Below, in pieces: positions 33,121 to 42,462 of a stretch of 64,000 nt of DNA (the first letter of the stretch is position 1; each line of letters begins with the position of its first letter). The stretch lies in assembly GCF_029278605.1 (NCBI RefSeq), contig NZ_CP119573.1:1984001-2048000 (forward strand). The letters run 5' to 3'. Origin of the DNA: Cupriavidus sp. WKF15 (GTDB lineage Bacteria > Pseudomonadota > Gammaproteobacteria > Burkholderiales > Burkholderiaceae). A program made the translations under genes and the position numbers. The notes under the pieces are model-generated. The model was not told where the DNA came from. It saw only the letters and a program-made list of their open reading frames with translations, and did not search any database.

Positions 33121-34776
33121 TTAGGCTGCCGGTGCCGGTGCTGTTGGCTGGGCCTCATCGCGCCAGGGCGCGGCAATGCGAAAAACACCAAGCTCATCCG
33201 GCGCGCACTGCGCGATCAGCCCGGTCTCCCACGCCAGGTAGGCACGGGCCGCGTCCCGGTTGCCCTCGTGGCGATCGTGCACGAAGAACAGGTAATCGAT
33301 GCGCGCCTGGGCCGGCAGCGGTTCCGGCGCAATGGCTTCCGGCAGCCCGGCCGATTGCCAGGTGTCGTAGCCGTTGTCAGTGCGGTAAACGTGCCGATAG
33401 CCGGCTTCAAGCAGGTCCTTTCCCGCAAGGATTGCTACCTCTGGCTCGTTGGCAATGAGAACCACAGGATCGGCATGCGCCAGGTCAAGCGCCCGAAGTT
33501 GTTGAAGTAGCCGCGGCCGGATCGACCAGACGGCGCCAGAGGCATGGCCGCGCTCAAATGCCGGGCTATCGCGCAGGTCGATGACCACCAGCGCCTGCGC
33601 CTGGATGTGCAGCGCGCGCAGCAGGTCCACGTCGAGGACGGGCAGCGCGTCGCCGTTCGCTTTCGGCCACGCGCGAACCTGAACCTGCAATGCGGCATCC
33701 ACGCCATCGGCAAGCACCGCGGTCTCATAGCCCATCTGGTGCAGCCAGGTGGCAACCACGGGCGCGCGTACCCGGTCGTCATCGAACACAATGACGCGGC
33801 TGCCACGTACCCCGATATAGCGATCCGTTGCCTGCACCAGCTGTCCGCCGGGCGCATGCACTGCGCCGTGGATAGTGCGCCGGGCAAATTCCGCGGCCGA
33901 GCGGATATCGAAGAGGTAAGTGGTGTGCTGCGTATCGTCCAGCCATTGCTGTGCTTGCGCGGTCGACAGCGACGGCAGGCCGAAACGCTGTAGCAGCCTG
34001 GCCGAGCGCTCTCGCGCCGCGGCGAGTACCGGTCCGGACGCAATCTCCACGGCGAAATGATCGCTGCCATGTTGGAGAGCATGGCCCGCTAAGTACCAGC
34101 CTTGCGTGCCATTTTCCAGCGCAAGTACCGGATTGGGCAGGCCCAGGTTCAGCAGCGTCTGTGCGCCCACGATGCTGCGCGTTCGCCCGGCGCAATGTAC
34201 CACCACAGGCATGTTGGGATTTCGCAGAAGCGCGGGTAGCCGCAGTGCCAGCTCGCCGTTGGGGCAGCTCACGGCGCCAGGGATGGTCATCTTGCGGTGT
34301 TCTTCCTCGGTGCGGCCATCCACCAGCAGGAAGCGCTCTCCTGCAGCGCGGCGCGCCGCGAGGTCGTCGGCGCTCAGTCGCGGCGTGTGCTGAATCTGCT
34401 CGACCAGCTCGCCAAACGTCTTGGAGGGTACATTGACGCCCTTGAACAAAGTGTAGCCGGCGGCGGCCCAGGCGGGGGCGCCGCCGTCGAGCACCGTCAC
34501 GTTCAGGTAGCCAAGGTGGGCAAGTTGCCGTGCCGCGCGTGATGCCACTTCATTTGCCGCATCGCCATCGTCGAACAGTACGATGCGTTCCGCGCGGCGC
34601 GGTGCCAGTTGGCCGACCTCCAGCTGAAGGCGGCTATAGGGCAGGGGCACGGCAAAGAAGGGATGGCCTTCGCCGTATTGGCCATGTTCGCGCACGTCGA
34701 AAAGGGCCAGCGACTGGCCATCGTTGAGCCATTTGCGTAGCGTGGTGGCGTCGATGGTATGCGTCAGGTCAGTCAT
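33121..34776 (-). CDS. Four-domain rhodanese-type sulfurtransferase
   Basis: The 551-residue protein contains four consecutive rhodanese domains (about residues 8-110, 128-235, 265-370, 390-485). Only the second has the active-site loop VVVHCAGRTRSIVG with persulfide cysteine C195. The same position reads LFDDGDA, VFDDDRV and LIANEPE in the others, which are probably structural. The C-terminal 60 residues form a helical, proline/alanine-ended tail. Rhodaneses carry sulfane sulfur between thiosulfate, persulfides and acceptors. It lies 18 bp downstream of the Bug receptor on the same strand and is paralogous to the last part of the cupin-rhodanese protein at 36008-38278. Confidence 0.88.
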   Translation of the reverse strand: MTDLTHTIDATTLRKWLNDGQSLALFDVREHGQYGEGHPFFAVPLPYSRLQLEVGQLAPRRAERIVLFDDGDAANEVASRAARQLAHLGYLNVTVLDGGAPAWAAAGYTLFKGVNVPSKTFGELVEQIQHTPRLSADDLAARRAAGERFLLVDGRTEEEHRKMTIPGAVSCPNGELALRLPALLRNPNMPVVVHCAGRTRSIVGAQTLLNLGLPNPVLALENGTQGWYLAGHALQHGSDHFAVEIASGPVLAAARERSARLLQRFGLPSLSTAQAQQWLDDTQHTTYLFDIRSAAEFARRTIHGAVHAPGGQLVQATDRYIGVRGSRVIVFDDDRVRAPVVATWLHQMGYETAVLADGVDAALQVQVRAWPKANGDALPVLDVDLLRALHIQAQALVVIDLRDSPAFERGHASGAVWSIRPRLLQQLRALDLAHADPVVLIANEPEVAILAGKDLLEAGYRHVYRTDNGYDTWQSAGLPEAIAPEPLPAQARIDYLFFVHDRHEGNRDAARAYLAWETGLIAQCAPDELGVFRIAAPWRDEAQPTAPAPAA

Positions 34777-34794
34777 GATTGGTTGGGGAAGTTG

Positions 34795-35781
34795 TCAGCG
34801 CAGGGCGATGCCCGACGCGGTGATCACCGAGGCGTACCGGGGCAGGTCGCGCGACAGGCTTGCATCGAGTTCCTGCGCCGATGAGGCGACCACGACATAG
34901 CCTGCGTCTTCCAGTTGGCTGCGCGTGGCGGGCACGTGCAGCACTGTCGCCACGTCCCGGCTGATACGGTCGACCACGGCGGTCGGGGTCGCCGCAGGGG
35001 CGAGAAGTCCTTGCCAGCTCTCCACGGCAAAGCCCGCGGCGCCGGCTTCGGCCAGCGTGGGTACCTGCGGGAGGGCCTTGGAGCGATAAGGGGTCGTGAC
35101 CGCGAGCGCTGTAAGCCTGCCTGCCCGCACGTAGTCAGTCACGGCGGCCAGGGTGATGAGTGTGGCGTCAATATGACCGCCGAGCAGGTCCACCGTGGCC
35201 GGCGCGCCACCGGCATAGGGAATGTAGTTGACCCTGAAGCCAAGCTGGCGCGACAGCATTTCATGTGCGACATGCGCGATGCCGCCATTGCCGGGCAGCC
35301 CGAGTGCCAGTTCTCCCGGCTTGCGGCGTGCCAGGGCCACGTAATCCTGGAAGCTTCGTACCCCCAGGTCCGGCCTGACCACCAGCACCTGCGGGTTCAC
35401 CACGGCCTTGGTGACGCCGCGGAAGGCATGGCTGGTGTCATACGGCAGGTTCTTGAACAGCGATGCGTTGAGCGTCACGCCTTCGCCGCCAAGCAGCAGC
35501 ACGTGGCCGTCTGGCCTGGCCCTGGCGACCTGTGCCGCGCCGATGGTGCCGCTGGCGCCGACCACGTTGTCCACCACCACCGGTTGCTGCCACACCTCGC
35601 TGAGCCGCGTGGCAAGCGTGCGGGCCAGCTTGTCGGCGCTGCCGCCGGGCGCGACTGGCACCACGATGCGCACAGGGCGCGTGGGAAATGCCGCTTCGGC
35701 GGCGCCGGCGGGAAGCGGCGAAGCGGCCAGCATCGCTGGTGAAAGAACGAGGACGGCGCGGAGAAAGTTGCGACGGAACAT
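34795..35781 (-). CDS. Bug-family tripartite tricarboxylate transporter receptor
   Basis: The 328-residue periplasmic binding protein has a signal peptide (MFRRNFLRAVLVLSPAMLAA, cleaved after AGAAEA) and the Bug start FPTRPVRIVVPVAPGGSADK. It also carries ENQPG-like VVDNVVGASGTIGAAQVA and the GLP-type stretch ALGLPGNGGIAHVAHEM. Bug receptors bind carboxylates and are massively expanded in Cupriavidus and Bordetella, usually without a linked TctAB pair, as here. I chose the ATG at 35781; the frame continues to 35928. It is probably cotranscribed with the rhodanese gene, suggesting a sulfur-containing carboxylate ligand, which is inference. Confidence 0.87.
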   Translation of the reverse strand: MFRRNFLRAVLVLSPAMLAASPLPAGAAEAAFPTRPVRIVVPVAPGGSADKLARTLATRLSEVWQQPVVVDNVVGASGTIGAAQVARARPDGHVLLLGGEGVTLNASLFKNLPYDTSHAFRGVTKAVVNPQVLVVRPDLGVRSFQDYVALARRKPGELALGLPGNGGIAHVAHEMLSRQLGFRVNYIPYAGGAPATVDLLGGHIDATLITLAAVTDYVRAGRLTALAVTTPYRSKALPQVPTLAEAGAAGFAVESWQGLLAPAATPTAVVDRISRDVATVLHVPATRSQLEDAGYVVVASSAQELDASLSRDLPRYASVITASGIALR

Positions 35782-36007
35782 GGTATCGACCCGGAAGCGA
35801 GCTGGCAGGCCGTCGCCGGCACGAAAGTGCGAAGGCCTGATGGGACCGTCAAGCTTACGAAGTCGGCTGGCGCGCACCAACGAATGTTTGAGCCTATCGA
35901 TATGCGCCTTGCGGCTTGGTCGAGACAAGTCGCGATGGAAGCCGGCGGCATGTTGATACTCGAAAGCCTTCTTTTGCGCAGCTTCGTGTCGGCGTTACAG
36001 TCGGCGC

Positions 36008-38278
36008 ATGACCCAACAGAACCTTTCCCCATCAGCGGTGCCGGGCAGCGACGTTGCCAGCCGGCGCCACGCGGCCGTGGCCGCCTTCATCGCCGAGGCA
36101 AGACAGTTGCTGGAGCGCACCCCGCATGCCAACCGCAAGACGCTGCATACCGTGGCGCGGGCGCTGGAGTGGCTCGGCGCACAACGCGACCTGTTCCCGT
36201 CGGCACACTTTCCTGTTTCGGCTGACAATCCCGCGCAGGTCTATCGCCTGTCCGAAGATCTCGATGGTCGCTACGCGCTCTACGTGTCCGCCGGGCTGCC
36301 CGGCAAGGCACAGCCGCCGCACGACCACACCACATGGGCCATCATTGCCGGCATCACCGGCAATGAGCGCAACGTCTTCTATCGCCGCGAAGCCACCGAC
36401 GACCCGGCACGCGACCGCCTGACCGAGACCGGTCGCAGCGATGTCGTGACCGGCAGCTCCGTCACGCTGTTGCCCGACGACGTCCATACCATCGAGTTGA
36501 TCGGCAATGAGCCCGGCCTGCACCTGCATTTCTACGGCCTGGCACTGGACCGCCTGAGCGGGCGCGTGGTGTTTGAAAGCGCCGCCGGCGGCAGCTATCG
36601 GCATTTTGGGCCACCCAGGCACATCGCCCATGCCGCCATCGACGCGCTCGCGTTGAAAGCTGCGCTGGCGGACGGCGACGAGATCGCGCTGCTGGATGTG
36701 CGCGAGACCGGCGTCTTTGTGCGCGGGCATCTGTTGCTTGCGGCCTCCGCCCCGCTGTGGCGGCTGGAGTTGCTGGCCGACAGGCTGGTGCCGCGCCGCG
36801 ATACGCGCATCGTCCTGACCGATGGTGGTGATGACGGCGATCGCCTGGCGCACCAGGCGGCCGCCAAGCTGCTGCGCCTGGGCTGGCGCAACGTGTCGGT
36901 GCTGACCGGCGGCACGCGGGCATGGGCGACGGCGGGGTTCGAGATTTTCAGCGGCAGCAACGTGCCCAGCAAGGCCTTCGGCGAAGTCATCGAGCACCAG
37001 AAGCACACGCCATGGATCAGTGCCGGCGAACTGCAGCAGCGTATCGAGCGCGGCGACGACCTCGTGGTGGTCGACAGCCGCACCCCCGAGGAGTTTGCCG
37101 ACTTCAGCCTGCCGTTCGCGCACAGCCTGCCCGGCGCGGAGCTGGTCTACCGTATCAGCGAGCTGGCGCCGCGGCCGGAGACGCTGGTCGTGGTCAACTG
37201 CGCGGGCCGCACCCGCAGCATCGTGGGCGCACAGACGCTGATCGATGCCGGGGTGCCGAATCCCGTGGTCTCGCTCAAGGATGGCACCATGGCCTGGCTG
37301 CTGGATGGCCGCACGCTGGCCAACGGGCGCCATACGTCGCTGCCCGAGCCGGCCGGCGCGACACGTGAAGCTGGCCGTGCACGTGCCGAGGCTGTCGCTG
37401 CCCGTGCCGGTGTGCGCCGTCTGGACGATGCCGGTCTGGCGCGGCTCGAGCGCGAAGCCGGGCGGCACACCTTGTATCGCTTCGACGTGCGCACGCGCGC
37501 CGAATATGAGGCCGGCCACCTGCCGGGCTGGCGCTGGGCGCCGGGCGGGCAACTGGTGCAAGCCACGGACGAATACGCGGCAACGCGCCATGCGCGGATC
37601 GTGCTCGCCGACTGGGACGGCGTGCGCGCGCTGACCACCGGCGCGTGGCTGGCGCAACTGGGCGCGCACGAGGTGTTCGTATATGCCCCATCGCCCGACG
37701 CCGCGGTCGACACCGGCCCGGAGCCGCTGCGTGTGCTGTCTTCGCGGCCCGCAGCGCAGCCGGTGTCGGCGCAGCAGGCCGATGCGCTGTTGCAGTCCGG
37801 GCGAGCACGCGTCTTCGATGTCGAGCGCCGCGCTGCCTATGAAAAGCGCCATGTTGCCGGGGCGCAGTTTGCGGTGCCTGACCGGCTCGAGGCCCTGATT
37901 GCAGAAGTGCCCGCCTACGAAACGTTGCTCGTCACGTCATCGGACGGTGTGCTGGCACGCATTGTGGCAGCGGAACTGGCGGCGCGCAGCGGCCGCGACG
38001 TGCGCTACCTGGCCGGTGGCACGCAAGCATGGACGGCGGCGGCGCTGCCCACCGGCAGCGGCGAGCAGGGCGTGCTGACCGGCGAGGACGATTACTGGTA
38101 CAGCCCGTACCACCACGCTGATGTGGCGCGGCGCGATGCAGCATTCCGGGCCTATCTGGACTGGGAGATCGGTCTGGTCGCGCAACTCGAGCGCGAAGGG
38201 GACATCGGCATCCGGCTGTTGACGCAACTTCGCGGGCGAGTTGATCCGGATCGCTCATGTCAGGTCAGGGTACGGTGA
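36008..38278 (+). CDS. Thiol-dioxygenase-like cupin fused to rhodanese domains
   Basis: A 756-residue fusion. Residues 1-190 resemble cysteine dioxygenase, with H105 and H107 (PPHDHTTWAII) and H160 (LPDDVHTIELIG) as the three-histidine iron site. Residues 205-695 hold four rhodanese-like domains, and a helical tail follows. Only one domain has a catalytic cysteine, C398 in VVVNCAGRTRSIVGA. The rhodanese part parallels the neighbouring protein at 33121-34776. A fused dioxygenase would let a thiol or persulfide be oxidised where sulfur is transferred. The gene is divergent from the Bug gene and ends 19 bp inside the convergent trans-sulfuration gene. Substrate is unknown. Confidence 0.87.
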   Translation: MTQQNLSPSAVPGSDVASRRHAAVAAFIAEARQLLERTPHANRKTLHTVARALEWLGAQRDLFPSAHFPVSADNPAQVYRLSEDLDGRYALYVSAGLPGKAQPPHDHTTWAIIAGITGNERNVFYRREATDDPARDRLTETGRSDVVTGSSVTLLPDDVHTIELIGNEPGLHLHFYGLALDRLSGRVVFESAAGGSYRHFGPPRHIAHAAIDALALKAALADGDEIALLDVRETGVFVRGHLLLAASAPLWRLELLADRLVPRRDTRIVLTDGGDDGDRLAHQAAAKLLRLGWRNVSVLTGGTRAWATAGFEIFSGSNVPSKAFGEVIEHQKHTPWISAGELQQRIERGDDLVVVDSRTPEEFADFSLPFAHSLPGAELVYRISELAPRPETLVVVNCAGRTRSIVGAQTLIDAGVPNPVVSLKDGTMAWLLDGRTLANGRHTSLPEPAGATREAGRARAEAVAARAGVRRLDDAGLARLEREAGRHTLYRFDVRTRAEYEAGHLPGWRWAPGGQLVQATDEYAATRHARIVLADWDGVRALTTGAWLAQLGAHEVFVYAPSPDAAVDTGPEPLRVLSSRPAAQPVSAQQADALLQSGRARVFDVERRAAYEKRHVAGAQFAVPDRLEALIAEVPAYETLLVTSSDGVLARIVAAELAARSGRDVRYLAGGTQAWTAAALPTGSGEQGVLTGEDDYWYSPYHHADVARRDAAFRAYLDWEIGLVAQLEREGDIGIRLLTQLRGRVDPDRSCQVRVR

Positions 38279-39441
38279 AAGGCCTGGTCGAGATCGGCCA
38301 GCAGGTCTTGTGTGTCTTCCAGTCCGACGTGCAGCCGCACCACCGGTGCATTGCCTTGCCAGACCCGGTGTTCGCGCAGCCGTTCCGGCGGGGCGACCAG
38401 CGCGAGGCTTTCATATCCTCCCCAGGAGGCGCCGATCGAGAACCACTTCAGTGCGTCGACGAACGAGCCGGCTGCGCTGGGCCCGGCATCGCGGAATGCA
38501 AACGACACCAGGCCGCTGGCACCGCTGAAGTCACGCTGCCACAGCGCGTGGCCAGGGTCGTCCGGCAGCGCCGGGTAGAACACGCGCCCCACCTGCGGAT
38601 GGCGCTGCAGCCATTGCGCGATTTCGGTGGCATTGCGTTGGTGCTGGGCGAGCCGCAACGGCAGCGTACGCAGGCCGCGCAGCGACAAGTAGGCGTCGTC
38701 AGCGCCGATGGCGAGGCCCAGGGCCTCGTGCGTGGCGGCGACGCTTTCGGCCAGCGCCGGGCTATCCACGACGACTGCGCCCTGCATCACGTCGGAATGC
38801 CCGGCAATATACTTGGTCGCCGCCTGGATCGAGATATTGGCGCCCAGGCGCAGTGGCTGCAGGAACCACCCGCCGCTCCAGGTATTGTCCACGGCCACCG
38901 GCACGCCGCGCTCGCGCGCCACTGCCGCCAGCTTCGGCAGGTCCAGCACCTCGAACAGCAATGAACCTGGCGATTCCAGGTAGACGAGCTTCGTCTCGGG
39001 CCGGATCAGCGCGGCAAGGTCGTCATGCGCTGGCGAAAAGTACTCAATGGTGACGCCCAGCCGCTGCAGCAGCGTCTTGTCGACGCGCCGCACGGGCGCG
39101 TAGACGCTGTCGGATACCAGCGCATGGTCGCCGGGGCCGAGCAGGGCCAGCAGCACCAGCGTGATCGCCGACAGCCCCGATGGCGCCAGGAATGCGCGAT
39201 GGCCGCCTTCGAGCGTGCTCAGCGCGTTTTCCAGCGCCTCGTGCGTGTCAAGCCCGTGGCGGCCGTAGGAGACGACGCGCTCGCCGGCGGCGCGGCGGTG
39301 CTGGCGCGATTCCAGTGCCTGCTGGCTGGCGAAGCGTACCGTGCTGGTCCGCACCACCGGCACATTGACCGGCCCGGCACCGTCGCGCAGCGTCGGCGCC
39401 CCCGCGTGAAGCAATTGGGTATGTCTGCCCGCGGCGCTCAT
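38260..39441 (-). CDS. metC: Trans-sulfuration PLP enzyme (cystathionine beta-lyase type)
   Basis: The 393-residue Cys/Met-metabolism PLP enzyme has ESRQHRRAAGERVVSYGRHG, then GGHRAFLAPSGLSAI, the aspartate in VPVAVDNTWSGGW and the PLP lysine in ISIQAATKYIAGHSDVMQGA. The SDVMQG context and DNTW are typical of proteobacterial cystathionine beta-lyases (MetC), which split C-S bonds to give thiol, pyruvate and ammonia. It is the distal gene of the ABC/aminotransferase/CDO operon and overlaps the CDO-like gene by 4 bp. Here a catabolic C-S lyase acting on an imported thio-amino acid is likely. Confidence 0.87.
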   Translation of the reverse strand: MSAAGRHTQLLHAGAPTLRDGAGPVNVPVVRTSTVRFASQQALESRQHRRAAGERVVSYGRHGLDTHEALENALSTLEGGHRAFLAPSGLSAITLVLLALLGPGDHALVSDSVYAPVRRVDKTLLQRLGVTIEYFSPAHDDLAALIRPETKLVYLESPGSLLFEVLDLPKLAAVARERGVPVAVDNTWSGGWFLQPLRLGANISIQAATKYIAGHSDVMQGAVVVDSPALAESVAATHEALGLAIGADDAYLSLRGLRTLPLRLAQHQRNATEIAQWLQRHPQVGRVFYPALPDDPGHALWQRDFSGASGLVSFAFRDAGPSAAGSFVDALKWFSIGASWGGYESLALVAPPERLREHRVWQGNAPVVRLHVGLEDTQDLLADLDQAFHRTLT

Positions 39442-40061
39442 GCCGCCACCTTGCTGGGTTGCATCTGCGTGGCGTTGTAGTTGACGATCTCGCCGGTCTC
39501 AGGGCGCACGCCGTAGCGGCCCGTCAGCGTCTCGAGCGGTCGGCCATAGCAGTGGAAATGCAGCGTCGGCGCGTCGCCGATCACGTGGATGCTGTGGATG
39601 TCGTCGGGCAGGAAAGCGATTGGGGTGCCTGGCTCGACCGTCAGTTCGCGCTCGATTTCGAGTTGCGCGACTGTCGGATCGCTGCGGTCGTCGGTGCGGC
39701 GGTAGACGCGGTTGAACTCGCGGCCTTCCACGGCGACGATCACGGCCCACGTATCGTGGTTGTGCGGGATGGTGGTCTTGCCCGGATTGATCGAGTTCAG
39801 GTACAGCGCGGCCGCGTCGTCACCATCATCGGGATTGAGGCGATAGCGCGTCGAGGCGCCGCTGGCGGTATCCACCGGAGGCGGAAAGTCCTCGCGGGTG
39901 AAGAGTTCGCGCTGCCCGGCCAGCGCCTGCAGGCGCGCGGCAATGGCATCGAGCGCGGCGCGGTCAGGCTGGCCCGCGGCCAGGCGCCGGATGTCGGTCA
40001 GGGCGGCGGCCACTGCCTTGCGGCGGGCCGCCTGGCGGTCGGCGGGAGAAGAATGGCTCAT
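39438..40061 (-). CDS. Cysteine dioxygenase-like cupin
   Basis: The 207-residue protein matches bacterial cysteine/3-mercaptopropionate dioxygenases. H100 and H102 (IPHNHDTWAVI) and H156 (LPDDIHSIHVIGD) give the non-heme iron site, and ETLTGRYGV follows. These enzymes oxidise a thiol to a sulfinate with O2. It resembles residues 1-190 of the fused protein at 36008-38278. Both ends overlap neighbours by 4 bp (ABC ATPase and lyase genes), so the importer, dioxygenase and C-S lyase are coexpressed. The true thiol could be cysteine, homocysteine or a mercapto acid. Confidence 0.87.
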   Translation of the reverse strand: MSHSSPADRQAARRKAVAAALTDIRRLAAGQPDRAALDAIAARLQALAGQRELFTREDFPPPVDTASGASTRYRLNPDDGDDAAALYLNSINPGKTTIPHNHDTWAVIVAVEGREFNRVYRRTDDRSDPTVAQLEIERELTVEPGTPIAFLPDDIHSIHVIGDAPTLHFHCYGRPLETLTGRYGVRPETGEIVNYNATQMQPSKVAA

Positions 40062-40930
40062 GGTGCGGAGACTCCGTCAGCGGGAAAGAGGGAAGGCGCC
40101 GGCGCGAACGCGGCATCGAAATCGGGCGGCAGGCGCGGGATTGCACCGAGCGCGCGGCGCAGGAACGCGCGTGTGCGTTCGTGCCGTGGCTTGCCGAATA
40201 TCTGCGCCGGCGGGCCGTGTTCGACGATCCGGCCGGCCTCGGTAAAGTAGATCTGGTCGCTGATCTCGGCCGCGAAGCGCATTTCATGTGTCACCAGTAC
40301 GCAGGTCATGCCGTCCTCGACCAGTTCGCGGATCACGGTCAGTACCTCGCCGACGGTCTCCGGATCGAGCGCGGAGGTCACCTCGTCAAACAGGATCAGC
40401 TCGGGCTGCATTGCCAGCGCGCGCGCGATCGCAACGCGCTGTTGCTGGCCGCCGGACAACTCGCCCGGGTAGGCATTGGCTTTTTCCGACAGGCGCACCC
40501 TGGCAAGCAGCGCATGGGCCTCGCGCTCCGCCTCGGCGCGCGGGCGCCCCATCACACGGGTCGGTGCGAGCACCAGGTTCTCCAGCACCGTCAGATGCGG
40601 GAACAGGTTGTACTGCTGGAACACGAAACCGACGCGCTTGCGCAATGCAATGAGCGCGTCCTCGCCGCGCAATGTCTCGACGGCGGTGTCGCCCACGCGA
40701 ATCTGCCCGCGTTGTGGTTGCAGCAGCCCGGTGATGCAGCGGAGGATCGTGCTTTTGCCCGAACCGGACGGGCCAATGATGGTGACGGCTTCGCCGCGGC
40801 GCACGTCGACGTCGATGCCGTTGAGCACCGTGTTGGCGCCGAAGCTCAGGTGCACGTCGCGCAGTTGCACCAGTGGCGATGTGGAGTGGCTGCCGGTGTC
40901 ACGGCGCAGAAAGGACTCAGTGGCGTTCAT
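40058..40930 (-). CDS. Polar amino-acid ABC transporter ATPase
   Basis: The 290-residue ATPase is of the GlnQ/HisP/TcyN type. Walker A is IIGPSGSGKSTILRCI, Q-loop FVFQQYNLFPHLTVLEN, signature ELSGGQQQRVAIARAL and Walker B LILFDEVTSALDPE. The FDEVTSALDP variant is typical of polar amino-acid importers. The ATG at 40930 overlaps the upstream permease by 14 bp; the open frame to 41074 is not family-like. With two permeases, two binding proteins and sulfur enzymes, uptake of a sulfur-containing amino acid is likely. Confidence 0.9.
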   Translation of the reverse strand: MNATESFLRRDTGSHSTSPLVQLRDVHLSFGANTVLNGIDVDVRRGEAVTIIGPSGSGKSTILRCITGLLQPQRGQIRVGDTAVETLRGEDALIALRKRVGFVFQQYNLFPHLTVLENLVLAPTRVMGRPRAEAEREAHALLARVRLSEKANAYPGELSGGQQQRVAIARALAMQPELILFDEVTSALDPETVGEVLTVIRELVEDGMTCVLVTHEMRFAAEISDQIYFTEAGRIVEHGPPAQIFGKPRHERTRAFLRRALGAIPRLPPDFDAAFAPAPSLFPADGVSAP

Positions 40931-41729
40931 GGCGGCGTTCCAGCGCGCGGGTACCGCGCGCAATCGGGTAGCAATAAGCAAAAAACAGGGCGAGCAACGT
41001 GAAGTAGACGAGGATCGTGAAGTCGGTGCGCGCGACCGTGTTGCTGGCAACCTGCGCGGTATCGACCACGTCATGGACGCCGACCAGTGACGCCAGCGAC
41101 GTGCTCATCGTGATGCCGGCGTACAGGTTCATCCATGGCGGCAGCATGCGCCGCAGGCACTGCGGCAGCACGATCAGGCGGAAGATCTGGCGGCGGCGCA
41201 AGGCGAGCGACTGCGCTGCCTCCCACTGCGCGCTCGGAATCGACTGGATCGCGCCGCGAAAGATCTCGGCGACGTTGGCGCTTGCCGGCAGCGCAAGGGC
41301 CAGCACGACCTTGACCCAGTCCGGGAACGGAAAGGTCCAGTGGACCAGGTGCAGTTCGAACGGGAACACATAGGTGGTGAAATAGACCAGCACCAGCACC
41401 GGCGCGTTGCGGAACGCCTGCACCCAGGCACGTGTAAAGAGGCGAAACGCCGCATGCGATGACAATGACAGCGCCCCGATCACCAGGCCGGCAACGGTGC
41501 CGAGCACCATCGCCAGCACGCTGATCTCGATGTTGGCCCATAGCCCGCGCAGCAGCGCAGGGGTCCAGGTCCAGAGGCTGCGCACTGCGGCCGGCGTGCT
41601 GCCGGTGAAGCTCCAGAACAGCAGCAGTGCCGTCAGAGCGCCGAGCGTCAGCACCCACGGATCGCGCAGCGCGCGGCCCGGCAAAGGGGGGCGGCCGATG
41701 GCGGCCGGGAGAATCGAATCACTGGCCAT
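40917..41729 (-). CDS. Polar amino-acid ABC transporter permease B
   Basis: The 270-residue HisM-type permease has several hydrophobic helices. Its family loop starts AWVQAFRNAPVLVLVYFTTY and continues NVAEIFRGAIQSIPSAQWEAA, with the ATPase-contact motif EAAQSLALRRRQIFRLIVLP. The N-terminal 25 residues are cytosolic and variable. It is coupled to the ATPase gene (14-bp overlap) and to the first permease (11-bp overlap), forming a heterodimer with it. Confidence 0.9.
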   Translation of the reverse strand: MASDSILPAAIGRPPLPGRALRDPWVLTLGALTALLLFWSFTGSTPAAVRSLWTWTPALLRGLWANIEISVLAMVLGTVAGLVIGALSLSSHAAFRLFTRAWVQAFRNAPVLVLVYFTTYVFPFELHLVHWTFPFPDWVKVVLALALPASANVAEIFRGAIQSIPSAQWEAAQSLALRRRQIFRLIVLPQCLRRMLPPWMNLYAGITMSTSLASLVGVHDVVDTAQVASNTVARTDFTILVYFTLLALFFAYCYPIARGTRALERRHERH

Positions 41730-42462
41730 AGCCGGGCATCCTCAGGTGATTTTCCAACCAGCGACCGGCGCGGCTGACCAGCCAGGTCAGCAGGCCGAAC
41801 CAGGCCAGAATCAGCAACAGCAGTTCCAGCACGTTGTCGCGCTGCGTCCAGATCATGATGGATTCGTAGGTCACGTCGCCGACCGCGATGGCCGAGGCCA
41901 CGGCAGTCATCTTGACGAGGTCCACCACGTTGTTGACCAGTGCCGGCAACGCGAAGCGCACCGCGAGCGGCAGTTCAACCTGGAGCAGCAGCTGGCGCCG
42001 CGAGAAGGCCAGCGAGCGCGCGGCTTCCAGCGTGATGCGGGCCACCGCCTCGATACCGGCGCGCAGCGCCTCGGCATGGAACACCGCCTTGTGCAGCGAG
42101 ACCACGATCACGACCCAGACGAAAGGCGTCAGCGGATTGCCGGTGCCGCGGCTGGCGAGCTGCTGGGTGATCAGCATGTTCAGCACCAGGAATGCGCAGT
42201 AGAGCTGCACGAGCGTGGGGGTATTGCGCGTGAGCTCGACGAAGGCGCGGGCCGGTGCGGCGAGCGCGCGCCGGCCCGAGGTGAGCATTGCCGCCAGCGC
42301 GATACCGGCGGCGAGGCTGCACGGGATGGTCAGCAGGCAAAGCTTCAGCGTCACAACCAGACCACTCAGGAACGCCGCACGTTCGCCGGCGTCAAGTACG
42401 AAGGCATAGTTCAGCCCCAGCGGCTTGAGCGCCGCGACAACGGGGGCCAGGAGGTCACTCAT
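41719..42462 (-). CDS. Polar amino-acid ABC transporter permease A
   Basis: The 247-residue HisQ/HisM-type permease shows ELTRNTPTLVQLYCAFLVLN, EALRAGIEAVARITLEAARS and the coupling helix SLAFSRRQLLLQVELPLA. About five hydrophobic helices are visible. It overlaps the aminotransferase gene by 4 bp and permease B by 11 bp, so the whole operon is translationally linked. It should form the membrane channel together with permease B. Confidence 0.9.
   Translation of the reverse strand: MSDLLAPVVAALKPLGLNYAFVLDAGERAAFLSGLVVTLKLCLLTIPCSLAAGIALAAMLTSGRRALAAPARAFVELTRNTPTLVQLYCAFLVLNMLITQQLASRGTGNPLTPFVWVVIVVSLHKAVFHAEALRAGIEAVARITLEAARSLAFSRRQLLLQVELPLAVRFALPALVNNVVDLVKMTAVASAIAVGDVTYESIMIWTQRDNVLELLLLILAWFGLLTWLVSRAGRWLENHLRMPGYGQ

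Noticed and set aside
36032..37852. A 606-codon open frame on the minus strand opposite the cupin-rhodanese gene
   Set aside because: It mirrors GC-rich third positions of the real gene, has no recognisable domain, and the sense strand carries clear cupin and rhodanese motifs.
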